A DNA stretch of 64,000 bases from Ruminococcus sp. (GTDB lineage Bacteria > Bacillota > Clostridia > Oscillospirales > Ruminococcaceae). Numbering within the stretch: position 1 is the first letter of the stretch; the number at the start of each line of letters is the position of its first letter. Positions 25,865 to 35,274 of the stretch are shown piece by piece. The stretch is taken from contig JAHZHC010000027.1 in NCBI GenBank assembly GCA_019420505.1, positions 120,484 through 184,483 on the forward strand. The letters run 5' to 3'. The position numbers and the translations under genes are program-made. The notes beneath the pieces were generated by a model, which searched no databases, was not told where the DNA came from, and saw only the letters and a program-made list of their open reading frames with translations.

Positions 25865-27715
25865 ATGTCTAAAAATGAAACTAATTATTTGAATAAAATG
25901 AATCTTCCTGCTGATCTGAAAAAATTAACACTGAGTCAGTGCAATAGGTTATGTCAGGATATTCGTAAATTGCTTATAGATACCGTGTCTAAAAACGGCG
26001 GACACCTTGCTTCAAATCTTGGTACAGTTGAATTGTCACTGGCAGTTCATCGGGTGTTTGAATCACCTGAGGATAAAATTATATGGGATGTTGGTCATCA
26101 GGCTTATACACATAAAATTTTAACCGGAAGAGCGGGAAAATTTCATACCTTAAGACAGGAAAACGGAATCTCAGGATTTTGCCGTCCGGAGGAATCTGTG
26201 CATGACGCATTTATAAGCGGACATAGTTCAAACTCTGTTTCGGCAGCTTTAGGTATTGCCACAGCTATGAAAATTCAGGGTAATCCTCATTTTACCGTGG
26301 CTGTTTTAGGAGATGGGGCTTTTACCGGCGGTATGATATATGAAGGACTGAATAATGCAGGTAAAAGCGATACAAACCTTATTGTAATTTTAAATCACAA
26401 TGAAATGTCTATTTCTAAAAATGTCGGAAGCGTTGCGAAATATTTGTCTACTATGCGTACAAAAGAGGGGTATCATAAAACCAAAAGTATTGTTGAACGA
26501 ACTCTTGATAAAACACCGGTAGTAGGGAATCCTTTGAAAAAAGCAATAAAAGGCTCAAAAAATGTTTTGAAAAATATGGTGCTTCACAGTACCATGTTTG
26601 AAGATCTGGGGTTTGCATTTATCGGTCCTCTGGACGGACATAATGTTGAGGAGCTTGAAAAAGGGCTTAATTCTGCAAAGGCTCTGCACAGACCGGTTCT
26701 TGTTCATGTTAATACCGTAAAAGGAAAGGGATATGCCCCGGCGGAGGAAAACCCCGGCGAATATCACGGTGTCGGATCCTTTGAAATTGCAACAGGAAAT
26801 CCTGATGTGGTTTTGTCTGACAGCTTTTCTTCTGTTTTTGGAAAAGAGCTTACTGAAATTGGAGAGCAAAATAAAAATATATGCGCTGTTACTGCGGCGA
26901 TGAAATACGGTACGGGACTTCAGTATTTTGCCAAAGCCTTTCCAAAAAGATTTTTTGATGTTGGAATAGCGGAAGAACATGCGGTCACTTTTTGCGGAGG
27001 ACTTGCTTCAATGGGTATGATTCCTGTATTTGCGGTTTATTCATCATTTCTGCAAAGGGGCTACGATCAGATTATACATGACCTCGCCATTTGCAATACC
27101 CATGCGGTTATAGGCGTGGACAGAGCAGGAGTAGTCGGTGATGACGGAGAAACCCATCAGGGAATATTTGACGTTTCGTTTCTTACATCAATTCCTAATA
27201 CGACTATATATTCTCCTTCATGCTATGAAGAGCTTAGAATGTGCTTGAGAAAAGCAGTTTTTGAGGACAGCGGAATTGTTGCTGTGCGTTATCCGAGAGG
27301 CAACGATAAATCAAATTATAGTAAAACGCAGATCAATACATCATATGAATATCATGATAACGGAAACGGCGTTCTTATTGTTACATATGGCAGATTATAC
27401 AACAATGTTTTGTCAGCTTGCGAAATATTGAAAAACCGCCATATTGAGTGTGACACACTTAAATTGATAAAGATTTTCCCTATGGAAGAGGAAATCATAG
27501 ATATTATTTCAAGCTATAAACTTGTATTTTTCTTTGAGGAATCGTATTACCACGGCTCAATATCTGAAAAGTATGCGGCAGTTTGCAGTAATATTGCTCC
27601 TGTTGCCATAGATTATTTTGTAAAGCATGGAAATGTAAATGATTTGCTTGACGAACTTAATCTTTCAGCTGATAAAATTGCAGATCAAATAGAGGAATTC
27701 TTAAGCTATGAGTGA
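25865..27715 (+). CDS. dxs: 1-deoxy-D-xylulose-5-phosphate synthase
   Basis: The 616-residue thiamine-diphosphate enzyme joins pyruvate and glyceraldehyde 3-phosphate, the first step of the MEP route. Visible are GHQAYTHKILTGR, the ThDP motif GDGAFTGGMIYEGLNNAG, the pyrimidine-domain DVGIAEEHAVTF with its key Glu, and a transketolase C-terminal domain. Length is usual. It ends eight bases inside tlyA, again suggesting coupling. Confidence 0.97.
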   Translation: MSKNETNYLNKMNLPADLKKLTLSQCNRLCQDIRKLLIDTVSKNGGHLASNLGTVELSLAVHRVFESPEDKIIWDVGHQAYTHKILTGRAGKFHTLRQENGISGFCRPEESVHDAFISGHSSNSVSAALGIATAMKIQGNPHFTVAVLGDGAFTGGMIYEGLNNAGKSDTNLIVILNHNEMSISKNVGSVAKYLSTMRTKEGYHKTKSIVERTLDKTPVVGNPLKKAIKGSKNVLKNMVLHSTMFEDLGFAFIGPLDGHNVEELEKGLNSAKALHRPVLVHVNTVKGKGYAPAEENPGEYHGVGSFEIATGNPDVVLSDSFSSVFGKELTEIGEQNKNICAVTAAMKYGTGLQYFAKAFPKRFFDVGIAEEHAVTFCGGLASMGMIPVFAVYSSFLQRGYDQIIHDLAICNTHAVIGVDRAGVVGDDGETHQGIFDVSFLTSIPNTTIYSPSCYEELRMCLRKAVFEDSGIVAVRYPRGNDKSNYSKTQINTSYEYHDNGNGVLIVTYGRLYNNVLSACEILKNRHIECDTLKLIKIFPMEEEIIDIISSYKLVFFFEESYYHGSISEKYAAVCSNIAPVAIDYFVKHGNVNDLLDELNLSADKIADQIEEFLSYE

Positions 27716-28526
27716 CAGACTTGATGTTTTTCTTGTGAAGAAATCATATGTAAAAAGCCGGGCAAAAGCAAAAGAGCTTGTTTTGAGCGGAAATGTTTCG
27801 GTTAATGGGGAAGTAATTATAAAACCGTCCGTTTGTGTTAATGAAGATTGTGAAATAATTATATCAGATAGTGAAAGCCATCAGTATGTGGGAAGAGGAG
27901 CGCTCAAACTTAAAGGTGCATTTGAATTCTTCGATATATGTGTGAAGAACAGATGCTGTGCTGATATAGGTGCGTCAACAGGGGGATTTACTCAGGTTTT
28001 GCTTGAAAACGGCGCAGAAAAAGTATATGCGATAGATGTTGGTCACGGTCAGCTTGCAAAAGAGCTGGATGATGATAAACGGGTGAAAAACTGCGAGGGA
28101 GTAAATGTAAGAGAGGTTGTTCCCGAATTTTTCAGTGAACCGATAGAGTTCATGTGCGGAGATCTGTCGTTTATTTCATTGAAGCTGGTCATACCGCCGC
28201 TTAAAGAATGTCTTGCGGAAAACGGTGAAATGATAATGCTTATTAAACCTCAGTTTGAGGCAGGACGTAAGGCGCTTAATAAAAAGGGAATTGTTAAGGA
28301 TAAAAAAGACCATATAAGAGTGATGCATGAGCTTTTTGAACTTTTTGAAAGCTGCGGACTTGAATTGCTTGGAATTGCACCGTCGCCAATTAAAGGAGGC
28401 GATGGGAATATTGAATATCTCGCACATTTAAAGAAAACCGATCTGCCTTTTCAGAATATCGGGAAAATTAATATAAAAGAATTTGTCGACTCAGTGTTCT
28501 TAAAATTCAGTAAAGCTGAGTTATAA
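27708..28526 (+). CDS. tlyA: TlyA-family rRNA (cytidine-2'-O)-methyltransferase
   Basis: The 272-residue protein has an N-terminal S4 RNA-binding domain (RLDVFLVKKSYVKSRAKAKELV) and an FtsJ-like methyltransferase domain with CADIGASTGGFTQVLLENGA (SAM loop), YAIDVGHGQL and LIKPQFEAG. TlyA in other bacteria methylates 16S and 23S rRNA and can affect capreomycin sensitivity. The ATG lies inside the end of dxs. The position after dxs and before argR/recN is the conserved Firmicutes order. Confidence 0.92.
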   Translation: MSDRLDVFLVKKSYVKSRAKAKELVLSGNVSVNGEVIIKPSVCVNEDCEIIISDSESHQYVGRGALKLKGAFEFFDICVKNRCCADIGASTGGFTQVLLENGAEKVYAIDVGHGQLAKELDDDKRVKNCEGVNVREVVPEFFSEPIEFMCGDLSFISLKLVIPPLKECLAENGEMIMLIKPQFEAGRKALNKKGIVKDKKDHIRVMHELFELFESCGLELLGIAPSPIKGGDGNIEYLAHLKKTDLPFQNIGKINIKEFVDSVFLKFSKAEL

Positions 28527-28564
28527 CAGTTATTATGTAAATCTGTCGGAAAGGAATTACGGCT

Positions 28565-29446
28565 TTGAAAATATATATATTTCCTAATCTTAATAAAAAG
28601 AATTGTGCCGAATATACTGTATCGGCATGTAATGTGCTGAATAGCTGCGGATCTGAGCTTTTTATAGACATTAAATATAAAAACGAGTTTCAGCATCTGA
28701 AGTTTCTGAACTTTATTAATGAAACTGATTGTATAAGCGACTGCGATATAATTGTGGTAATCGGCGGCGACGGAACAATCTTAAAGTGCGCTAAGCTTGC
28801 TGCGAGCTTTAAAAAGCCTATTTTGGGGATAAACTGCGGAAGGCTTGGATTTATGACATCTCTTGAGCATAACCAGATTGAACTTCTGGAAAAGCTTTGC
28901 AGGGGTGAATATACAACAAGCCGGCGTATGATGCTTTCAGTTTCCGTAGAACCTAAAAATAAAGAGCATCTGAAATTCACAGCGCTTAACGATGTGGTGA
29001 TTTCAAAATGTGATGATTGTAAAATTGCAGATTTTGAAGTTTCAAAAAGCGGAAAAACCATATCGTCTTTAAGAGCGGACGGAGTAATTTTTTCTACACC
29101 GACAGGTGCGACGGCTTATTCAATGTCTGCCGGAGGACCGATAATTGAACCGGAACTTGAATGTATCGAATATACTCAAATATGTGCACACACTTTATTT
29201 GCACGTTCAGTTGTGCTTTCTCCTGACAGTGTAATAAAAATAAAAAGCAAATGCAATAAAAATGCACATACCTATGTTAACGTGGACGGAAATATCGTTT
29301 ACAGACTTACTAACGATGACGAGGTAAGAGTTTCAAAAAGCAGGTATTATATAGATTTAATAGATATTGCAGGCGGAAGCTTCTTTGCGTCTGTCAATAA
29401 AAAGCTTATGCAGCCGTTGAAGGAAATCAGTGAGGATAAGGATTAA
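28565..29446 (+). CDS. nadK: NAD kinase
   Basis: The gene starts with TTG, GAAAGGAAT upstream. The 293-residue product has the diagnostic IVVIGGDGTILKCAK (GGDG, near residue 62), GINCGRLGFMTS, and the STPTGATAYSMSAGGPI active-site loop. It phosphorylates NAD to NADP using ATP or polyphosphate. It is inserted between tlyA and argR, as in many Clostridia. Confidence 0.96.
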   Translation: MKIYIFPNLNKKNCAEYTVSACNVLNSCGSELFIDIKYKNEFQHLKFLNFINETDCISDCDIIVVIGGDGTILKCAKLAASFKKPILGINCGRLGFMTSLEHNQIELLEKLCRGEYTTSRRMMLSVSVEPKNKEHLKFTALNDVVISKCDDCKIADFEVSKSGKTISSLRADGVIFSTPTGATAYSMSAGGPIIEPELECIEYTQICAHTLFARSVVLSPDSVIKIKSKCNKNAHTYVNVDGNIVYRLTNDDEVRVSKSRYYIDLIDIAGGSFFASVNKKLMQPLKEISEDKD

Positions 29447-29476
29447 ACAGATTTGCCGAAAGGAATAAATGAGGGT

Positions 29477-29941
29477 ATGAAATCACAAAGACAACAGCTT
29501 ATTTTAAAGATAATATCAGAAAGAAATATTGATACGCAGGAGAATCTTCAGCAAGCATTGAAAGAGCATGGATGTGCCGTAACTCAGGCTACTGTTTCAA
29601 GAGATATAAAAGAGCTTGCTCTTATTAAAACTATTACTGCGTCAGGAAATTATAAATACAGTGTTCCGTCGTTTAAGAAGGATTCACTTGATAATCACGG
29701 AAGTATGCTTTATACTATTCTTTCGGATGCAGTGAAGGACGTGGATTATGCTTTAAATACAGTAGTTGTAAAATGTAATACCGGAATGGCTCAGGCGGTT
29801 TGCGCTAAACTGGACGGAGCGACTATAGATAATACTGTTGGAACTATAGCCGGAGATGATACAATTTTTATACTTATGCGTACAGAACGTGACGCATTAA
29901 GGCTTGTCAAGGAATTAAACGGTATTTTAAACGCAAGATAA
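29477..29941 (+). CDS. argR: Arginine repressor ArgR/AhrC
   Basis: ATG 29477 gives 154 residues (MKSQRQQLILKII), close to family length; TTG 29453 is an alternative. The N-terminal winged helix contains VTQATVSRDIKELALIKT. The C-terminal oligomerisation/arginine-binding domain has VKCNTGMAQAVCAKLDGA and GTIAGDDTIFI, where Asp residues bind arginine. The hexamer represses arginine synthesis genes. It lies between nadK and recN, as in Bacillus. Confidence 0.95.
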   Translation: MKSQRQQLILKIISERNIDTQENLQQALKEHGCAVTQATVSRDIKELALIKTITASGNYKYSVPSFKKDSLDNHGSMLYTILSDAVKDVDYALNTVVVKCNTGMAQAVCAKLDGATIDNTVGTIAGDDTIFILMRTERDALRLVKELNGILNAR

Positions 29942-29977
29942 TTATTTTAAAAGGTTTAAAGGATTGGAAAGATACTT

Positions 29978-31663
29978 ATGCTGAGAGAACTTTATATTGA
30001 AAATTTAGCTGTAATAGAAAAAGCGACTATCAATTTCACTGAAAAGCTTAATGTTTTCACCGGTGAAACGGGTGCCGGAAAATCTATTCTTATAAACGGC
30101 ATAAACGCTATTCTCGGTCAAAGAGTAACCAAGGATATTGTCCGAAGCGGTACGGATAAAGCGGTTATTTCAGCAGAGTTCACTGATCTTGACAACAACA
30201 CTTTGGGCAAGCTTGAGGAGCTTGGCATCAGCTGTGAGGAGGACAGGCTTTTCCTGTCAAGGGAAATACGCTCGGACGGAGGAAGCGTAGCAAGAGTCAA
30301 TTCAAGAAGTGTCAATGTGGGAGCACTGAAAGAAATCGGAGAAACTCTTGTTAATATTCACGGCCAGCATGATAATCAGATCCTTATGGCGCCGGAAAAG
30401 CATATCCATATTCTCGACAGCTTTGCCAATGCGGAGGATTATCTGAAGGATTATCAGTGCTCATTTAAAGAGCTGCAGGCTTTGGCAAGAAAAATAAAGA
30501 AAATAAAAATAGACGCCGGTCAGAGGGCATTCAGAATTAATCAGCTTGAAGAAATTATTAATGAGATAGAACAGCTGAAAATTACTGAAAATGAAGATGA
30601 AGAAATCGAACAGGAGCTTGCTGTGGCTAAAAATGCAGTAGTGCTTTCGGAGGCAATGTTTACGGCAATAAGCCTTATTAACGGTGATGATGACAATTCG
30701 GGTGCAGCCGAACTGACTTCTCAGGCAGAAAAAGCTTTGGAAGGATATACTGATATTTATGCAAGCTTTGAGCCGTTGTATAACAGGCTTTCTTCGGCTC
30801 AGATAGAGCTTTCTGACATAGCGGAAGAGCTTTCATCGCTTTTGGGTAAGCTGGAGGTTGATCCAAAAAGGTATGACTATCTTAATCAGCGTAATGACGA
30901 GTTGAGAAGGATAAAGAAAAAATATGGTCCTGATTTAAGCGATGTTCTGGATACTTTAGAGAAATCCGGACTGGAGCTGGAGCAGCTTACGGGGAGCGAA
31001 GTCAGTCTGAGCGAATTGAATAAACAGCAGACGGAATTACTTACCTTGGTATCTAAAAAAGCGAAGATACTTTCTGATTTCCGCAAAAAGGCAGGAGAAA
31101 ATTTTATAAGTCGTGTAACAGAAGAGCTTGAATTTTTGAATATGCCGAAGGTTAAGCTGGCAGTAGATCAGAAATACGGAAAGCTTACTATGAACGGAAT
31201 GGATAATATTGAATTTCTTATTTCGGCAAACGTGGGTGAAGTACCTAAGCCTATTGCAAAAATTGCTTCTGGCGGTGAGCTTTCAAGAATAATGCTGGCT
31301 TTAAAAAATGTTATTGCTGATAAAGACAGTATAGGAACTTTGATTTTTGATGAAATCGATACAGGCGTCAGCGGAAAAGCCGCACAGAAAATCGGCATGA
31401 AGCTAAGGCAGATTGCTGAGATCAGGCAGGTGCTTTGTGTCACTCACTTATCACAGATCGCAGTAATGGCAGACAATCATTTACTTATAGAAAAGAATAT
31501 AGTGAACGACAGAACGTCAACGACAGTAAAATCTCTCAGCTTTGAAGAAAGAAAATATGAGATCGCAAGAATTATGGGCGGTGACAATGTTTCAGATCTA
31601 ATGCTTGAAAATGCCCGACAGCTTCTTGAAACCTACAGCGGACAGCAGTCTGATGTTGACTAA
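29978..31663 (+). CDS. recN: DNA repair protein RecN
   Basis: The 561-residue SMC-like ATPase has Walker A FTGETGAGKSIL near residue 30, a long helical coiled-coil middle (about 150-350), the signature KIASGGELSRIMLALK and Walker B LIFDEIDTGVSGKAA near 470. RecN gathers broken DNA ends early in double-strand break repair. In many endospore formers spoIVB and spo0A follow recN; here the next gene is thyX. Confidence 0.96.
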   Translation: MLRELYIENLAVIEKATINFTEKLNVFTGETGAGKSILINGINAILGQRVTKDIVRSGTDKAVISAEFTDLDNNTLGKLEELGISCEEDRLFLSREIRSDGGSVARVNSRSVNVGALKEIGETLVNIHGQHDNQILMAPEKHIHILDSFANAEDYLKDYQCSFKELQALARKIKKIKIDAGQRAFRINQLEEIINEIEQLKITENEDEEIEQELAVAKNAVVLSEAMFTAISLINGDDDNSGAAELTSQAEKALEGYTDIYASFEPLYNRLSSAQIELSDIAEELSSLLGKLEVDPKRYDYLNQRNDELRRIKKKYGPDLSDVLDTLEKSGLELEQLTGSEVSLSELNKQQTELLTLVSKKAKILSDFRKKAGENFISRVTEELEFLNMPKVKLAVDQKYGKLTMNGMDNIEFLISANVGEVPKPIAKIASGGELSRIMLALKNVIADKDSIGTLIFDEIDTGVSGKAAQKIGMKLRQIAEIRQVLCVTHLSQIAVMADNHLLIEKNIVNDRTSTTVKSLSFEERKYEIARIMGGDNVSDLMLENARQLLETYSGQQSDVD

Positions 31664-31750
31664 CGGCTCATAAAATGGTATAATATTAAGAATATTAGTT
31701 TTTGATGTCATAATGTGTTTTTTATTGATTAGGAAAGGATTCTGGGATTT

Positions 31751-32524
31751 ATGAAGGTTACTTTGATTGCACATACCCCCGAGCCTGAAAAGGTAATTGC
31801 GGCGGCAGCCAAGCTTTGCTATTCGGCTTCGGATATTAACACACTTATGAACGGGCTTACACCTGAAAAGGTTGAAAGCTTTCTTGAAATGCTGACCAAT
31901 ATGGGTCATGAAAGTCCTATTGAGCATATCAGCTTTACTTTCGGTATAGAGGGTATATCAAGAGCTTGTTCTCATCAGCTTGTACGTCATAGATTGGCTT
32001 CATATTCTCAGAAGAGCCAGAGATATGTAAATGAGGACGGCTTTGAATATATCGTTCCCCCTGAAATCGAAAAAATTCCGGAAGCAAGAGATGAGTTTAT
32101 TTCACAAATGAAGGTAATTGAGGACGGTTATCATAAACTTGCTGAGGTTCTTACAGAAAAGCATACACAGGCTTTTCTTGAAGCAGGATTAAGTGAAAAG
32201 GACGCAGTCTATAAGGCTAAGAAAAAGGCGTTTGAGGACGCAAGATTTGTACTTCCGAATGCATGTGAAACAAAAATTGTGGTTACAATGAATGCAAGAA
32301 GCCTTATGAACTTTTTCAGTCTGAGATGCTGTAACAGGGCGCAATGGGAGATTAAAGCGGTTGCGGATGAAATGCTCAGACTGTGCTGTCAGGTTGCTCC
32401 GACACTGTTTAAAAATGCAGGTCCTTCATGCGTCAGAAGCGGAAGATGCGGAGAAGGAAAGATGTCATGCGGAAAGCTGAAGGAAGTTGTTGAAAGCTAT
32501 AAGGTAATGAAGAATGGACTGTAA
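31751..32524 (+). CDS. thyX: FAD-dependent thymidylate synthase
   Basis: The 257-residue enzyme has the ThyX motif RHRLASYSQKSQRY (RHR-x2-S..., R79-H80-R81), followed by an extended C-terminal half with VVTMNARSLMNFFSLRCC...AQWEIKAVADEM. It makes dTMP from dUMP using methylene-tetrahydrofolate, FAD and NADPH. It overlaps tmk by 11 bases, so dTMP production and its phosphorylation are coupled. The ribosome site is AGGAAAGGA. Confidence 0.95.
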   Translation: MKVTLIAHTPEPEKVIAAAAKLCYSASDINTLMNGLTPEKVESFLEMLTNMGHESPIEHISFTFGIEGISRACSHQLVRHRLASYSQKSQRYVNEDGFEYIVPPEIEKIPEARDEFISQMKVIEDGYHKLAEVLTEKHTQAFLEAGLSEKDAVYKAKKKAFEDARFVLPNACETKIVVTMNARSLMNFFSLRCCNRAQWEIKAVADEMLRLCCQVAPTLFKNAGPSCVRSGRCGEGKMSCGKLKEVVESYKVMKNGL

Positions 32525-33185
32525 ATCAAAACTTGTGGTGCTTGAGGGTCTGGACGGGAGCGGAAAATCTACTCAGTTTGAAAGACTGGGAGAATATTTG
32601 GCCTCAAAAGGTGTAAAGCTAAAAGCAATAAGCTTTCCCGACTATGACCAGCCGTCATCTGCTTTGGTAAAAATGTATCTTAACGGTGAGTTTTCTGAAA
32701 GCGCCGGGGAAGTAAATGCATATGCTGCCTCCAGCTTTTATGCTGTGGACAGATATGCGAGCTATAAAAAATTCTGGGAAAAGGATTATGCTGAGGGGAG
32801 TTTTATTCTTGCCGCAAGATATGCTACTTCCAACTGTATTTATCAGATGGTAAAGCTTGATGAGGAAAACTGGGATGAATATCTGCAATGGCTGGACGAT
32901 TATGAATATAATAAGCTTGATTTGCCTAAGCCTGATCTTGTAATTTTTCTTGATATGCCTGTGGAAATATCACAAAGACTTATGTCGGGAAGATATGAAG
33001 GCGATGAAAGTAAAAAGGATATTCATGAATCGGATGTGAATTTTTTAAATGCCTGCCGAAAAGCGGCGCTGTATACCGCAGATAAGCAAGGCTGGGAGAT
33101 AGTCAGGTGCAGTGACGGTGAACAGCCGCTTGCAATTGAAGAGATAACAGAAAATCTAAAAAAACTGATAGATAATATTTTGTAA
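32514..33185 (+). CDS. tmk: Thymidylate kinase
   Basis: The 223-residue P-loop kinase has VVLEGLDGSGKSTQ near residues 8-21, FPDYDQPSS and AARYATSN (dTMP-binding and DR[YH]-like region), and DLVIFLDMPVE. It turns dTMP into dTDP. The start lies 11 bases inside thyX. The divergent RYATSN in place of DRY suggests the clostridial subtype, but the gene context supports dTMP kinase. Confidence 0.85.
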   Translation: MDCKSKLVVLEGLDGSGKSTQFERLGEYLASKGVKLKAISFPDYDQPSSALVKMYLNGEFSESAGEVNAYAASSFYAVDRYASYKKFWEKDYAEGSFILAARYATSNCIYQMVKLDEENWDEYLQWLDDYEYNKLDLPKPDLVIFLDMPVEISQRLMSGRYEGDESKKDIHESDVNFLNACRKAALYTADKQGWEIVRCSDGEQPLAIEEITENLKKLIDNIL

Positions 33186-33202
33186 AGCAGAGATAGATAA
33201 AT

Positions 33203-34111
33203 ATGTTAAATTTCAGAGAGATTCAGTTAAGTGATAAAACGTGGATAGATAAGTGTCTGAAGGCTTCGGATTTCAGAGGCTGCGAATATTCTTTTGCCAA
33301 TAATCTTGCATGGCGGAGGTTAAGCGATACGGTAATATGTCATCATAACGGCTTTTATATCAGCTGTTCTTTTGACGAAAAGCGCAAGCCTGTATTTACC
33401 TTTCCTACGGGCGCAAGGTGTGACAGGGAAGGAATTGAAAAATATAAAGCTCTCTTTCAGGACTTGAAAGAATATGCTCAAAGCGTTCATTCGGAACTGA
33501 GGATTTCATCGGTAAACAGCGAGCATTTAAAATGGATGCAGGAGTTTTACGGGGATGAAATAGAGGTCAGAGCAAACAGAGATTCTTTTGATTATATATA
33601 CAAAACAGAAAACCTTATTGAACTTAAGGGCAAAAAATATCATGGAAAGCGTAATCATATAAAGCGTTTTAAGGATAACGACTGGAGTTTTGAAATTCTG
33701 ACTCCAAAAGCCTTTGATGAATGTGCGGCTTTTGCGGCTGATTTTTATAATGATAATAAAAGCTATGATGATTATTCGGCTGTAGTTGAGCAATTCGTGA
33801 TCCATACTTTTTTTGCTGATTTTGAGTATCTCGGATTAAAGGGCGGCGTTTTGAGAAAAAACGGTGAAATTGTAGGATTTACTATAGGAGAACAGCTGAA
33901 TTCAGATACTTTTGTGGTCCATATTGAAAAGGCAAAGAGTGAAATTCAAGGTGCATATCCTGTTATTTGCAATGAGTTTTTGAAGGCGTATGCTTCCGGA
34001 CTTGAATATGTAAACAGAGAGGAGGATCTGGGAATTGAAGGCCTCAGAAGATCCAAGCTTTCATATCATCCGGAATTTCTTCTTGAAAAATATACTGTAA
34101 CATTCAAATAA
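33203..34111 (+). CDS. DUF2156 (GNAT-like) domain protein
   Basis: The 302-residue soluble protein looks like two acetyltransferase-like folds, as in the cytosolic part of phosphatidylglycerol lysyltransferases (MprF) and stand-alone DUF2156 proteins. Seen: CEYSFANNLAWRR near the start, a conserved GKKYHGKRNHIKRF segment in the middle, GEIVGFTIGEQL and a C-terminal YVNREEDLGIEGLRRSK. This composition is typical of aminoacyl- or acyl-transferases, but the substrate is unknown. There is no membrane segment. Confidence 0.8.
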   Translation: MLNFREIQLSDKTWIDKCLKASDFRGCEYSFANNLAWRRLSDTVICHHNGFYISCSFDEKRKPVFTFPTGARCDREGIEKYKALFQDLKEYAQSVHSELRISSVNSEHLKWMQEFYGDEIEVRANRDSFDYIYKTENLIELKGKKYHGKRNHIKRFKDNDWSFEILTPKAFDECAAFAADFYNDNKSYDDYSAVVEQFVIHTFFADFEYLGLKGGVLRKNGEIVGFTIGEQLNSDTFVVHIEKAKSEIQGAYPVICNEFLKAYASGLEYVNREEDLGIEGLRRSKLSYHPEFLLEKYTVTFK

Positions 34112-34132
34112 GCTGAAAGGAAGTAGTTTTCA

Positions 34133-34675
34133 ATGGTTTATGTTTTTCTTGCTCCCGGATTTGAGGAAATTGAGGCGCTGACTCCTGTGGATATTTTAAG
34201 GCGTGCGGGGATTGAGGTTAAAACAGTCGGCGTTGGTGATGATATCGTTATGGGCGCTCACGGAATTCCTGTAAAAGCTGATATAAGCGTTGATGAAATC
34301 AAACTTAACAGTGATCTTGAAATGATAGTTCTTCCGGGGGGAATGCCGGGGGCGGATAATCTTGAGAACAGTCCTGAGGTTTTGGCGGCTGTAGATTATT
34401 GCGCCGATAATAACAGATATGTTGCTGCAATTTGTGCTGCTCCTAAAATTTTAGGTCATAAAAGACTGCTTGAGGGAAGATATGCAATATGCTTTCCCGG
34501 ATTTGAACAGGAGCTTTTGGGAGCTAATATTTCAAACAGAGCTGTTACTATTGACGGAAAATACATTACGGGTAAAAGTGCAGGGGTTGCTCTGAAATTT
34601 GCACTAAAGCTTGTGGAGGCTCTTGTTTCTAAGGAAAAAGCGTTAATGCTGGAGGCTTCGCTCAAGTGCAAATAA
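34133..34675 (+). CDS. DJ-1/PfpI family protein
   Basis: The 180-residue protein has the DJ-1/YajL layout: FLAPGFEEIEALTPVDILRRAG with its conserved Glu, IVLPGGMPGADNL, and the nucleophile elbow AAICAAPKIL (catalytic Cys near 102) followed by AICFPGFE. Relatives act as chaperone/deglycase-like or oxidative-stress proteins. The next gene starts ten bases inside its end. Confidence 0.9.
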   Translation: MVYVFLAPGFEEIEALTPVDILRRAGIEVKTVGVGDDIVMGAHGIPVKADISVDEIKLNSDLEMIVLPGGMPGADNLENSPEVLAAVDYCADNNRYVAAICAAPKILGHKRLLEGRYAICFPGFEQELLGANISNRAVTIDGKYITGKSAGVALKFALKLVEALVSKEKALMLEASLKCK

Positions 34676-35274
34676 GAAGTAAAAAAGATCTTAGAATATT
34701 TTATAAAAACCTTAGAAATGAAATGTCTTTAAGTGACAGAAAAAAGCTGGATATGAAGATTTATGAGAAGGTAATAAATCTTAGTCAGTATAAAAACTGT
34801 GAATGTGTTCTGGTTTATGTTTCATCATCAATAGAAGTGGATACGCATGCGCTTATAGAGCATAGCTTTCAGGCAAATAAAATAGTTCTGGCGCCAAGAT
34901 GTATTGCGGGCACAAATCTTATGGACTTTTGTGAGATCAGTTCTTTTGATGATTTGAAAAGCGGTGCGTTCGGAATAATGGAACCAAAGGAAAAATGTAA
35001 AAAAGCAGAGTCATTCGGAACAAATTCCTGTTGTATAGTACCTGCTCTTTCATATGATAAAAGAGGATATAGACTTGGTTTCGGAAAAGGCTTTTATGAT
35101 AGATTTCTTGATAGATATAAAGGATATAAAATTGGTTTGTGTTATGACAATTGTGTGACTGATCAGCTTCCTTCGGATAATTTTGACAAAACAGCTGACT
35201 GTGTTATAACAGACCGTGATATAATATATTTTCAAAAACAGATTAATGGAAAGGATGACTGCAAAAATGAGTGA
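34666..35274 (+). CDS. 5-formyltetrahydrofolate cyclo-ligase
   Basis: The 202-residue enzyme starts at GTG, ten bases past GGAGG, inside the DJ-1 gene. It has the family features KKDLRIFYKNLRNEMS, VLAPRCIAGTN and the GYRLGFGKGFYDRFL motif with Gly and Tyr/Asp residues for ATP and folate. It recycles 5-formyl-THF to methenyl-THF. It overlaps mltG by eight bases. Confidence 0.9.
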   Translation: MQIRSKKDLRIFYKNLRNEMSLSDRKKLDMKIYEKVINLSQYKNCECVLVYVSSSIEVDTHALIEHSFQANKIVLAPRCIAGTNLMDFCEISSFDDLKSGAFGIMEPKEKCKKAESFGTNSCCIVPALSYDKRGYRLGFGKGFYDRFLDRYKGYKIGLCYDNCVTDQLPSDNFDKTADCVITDRDIIYFQKQINGKDDCKNE

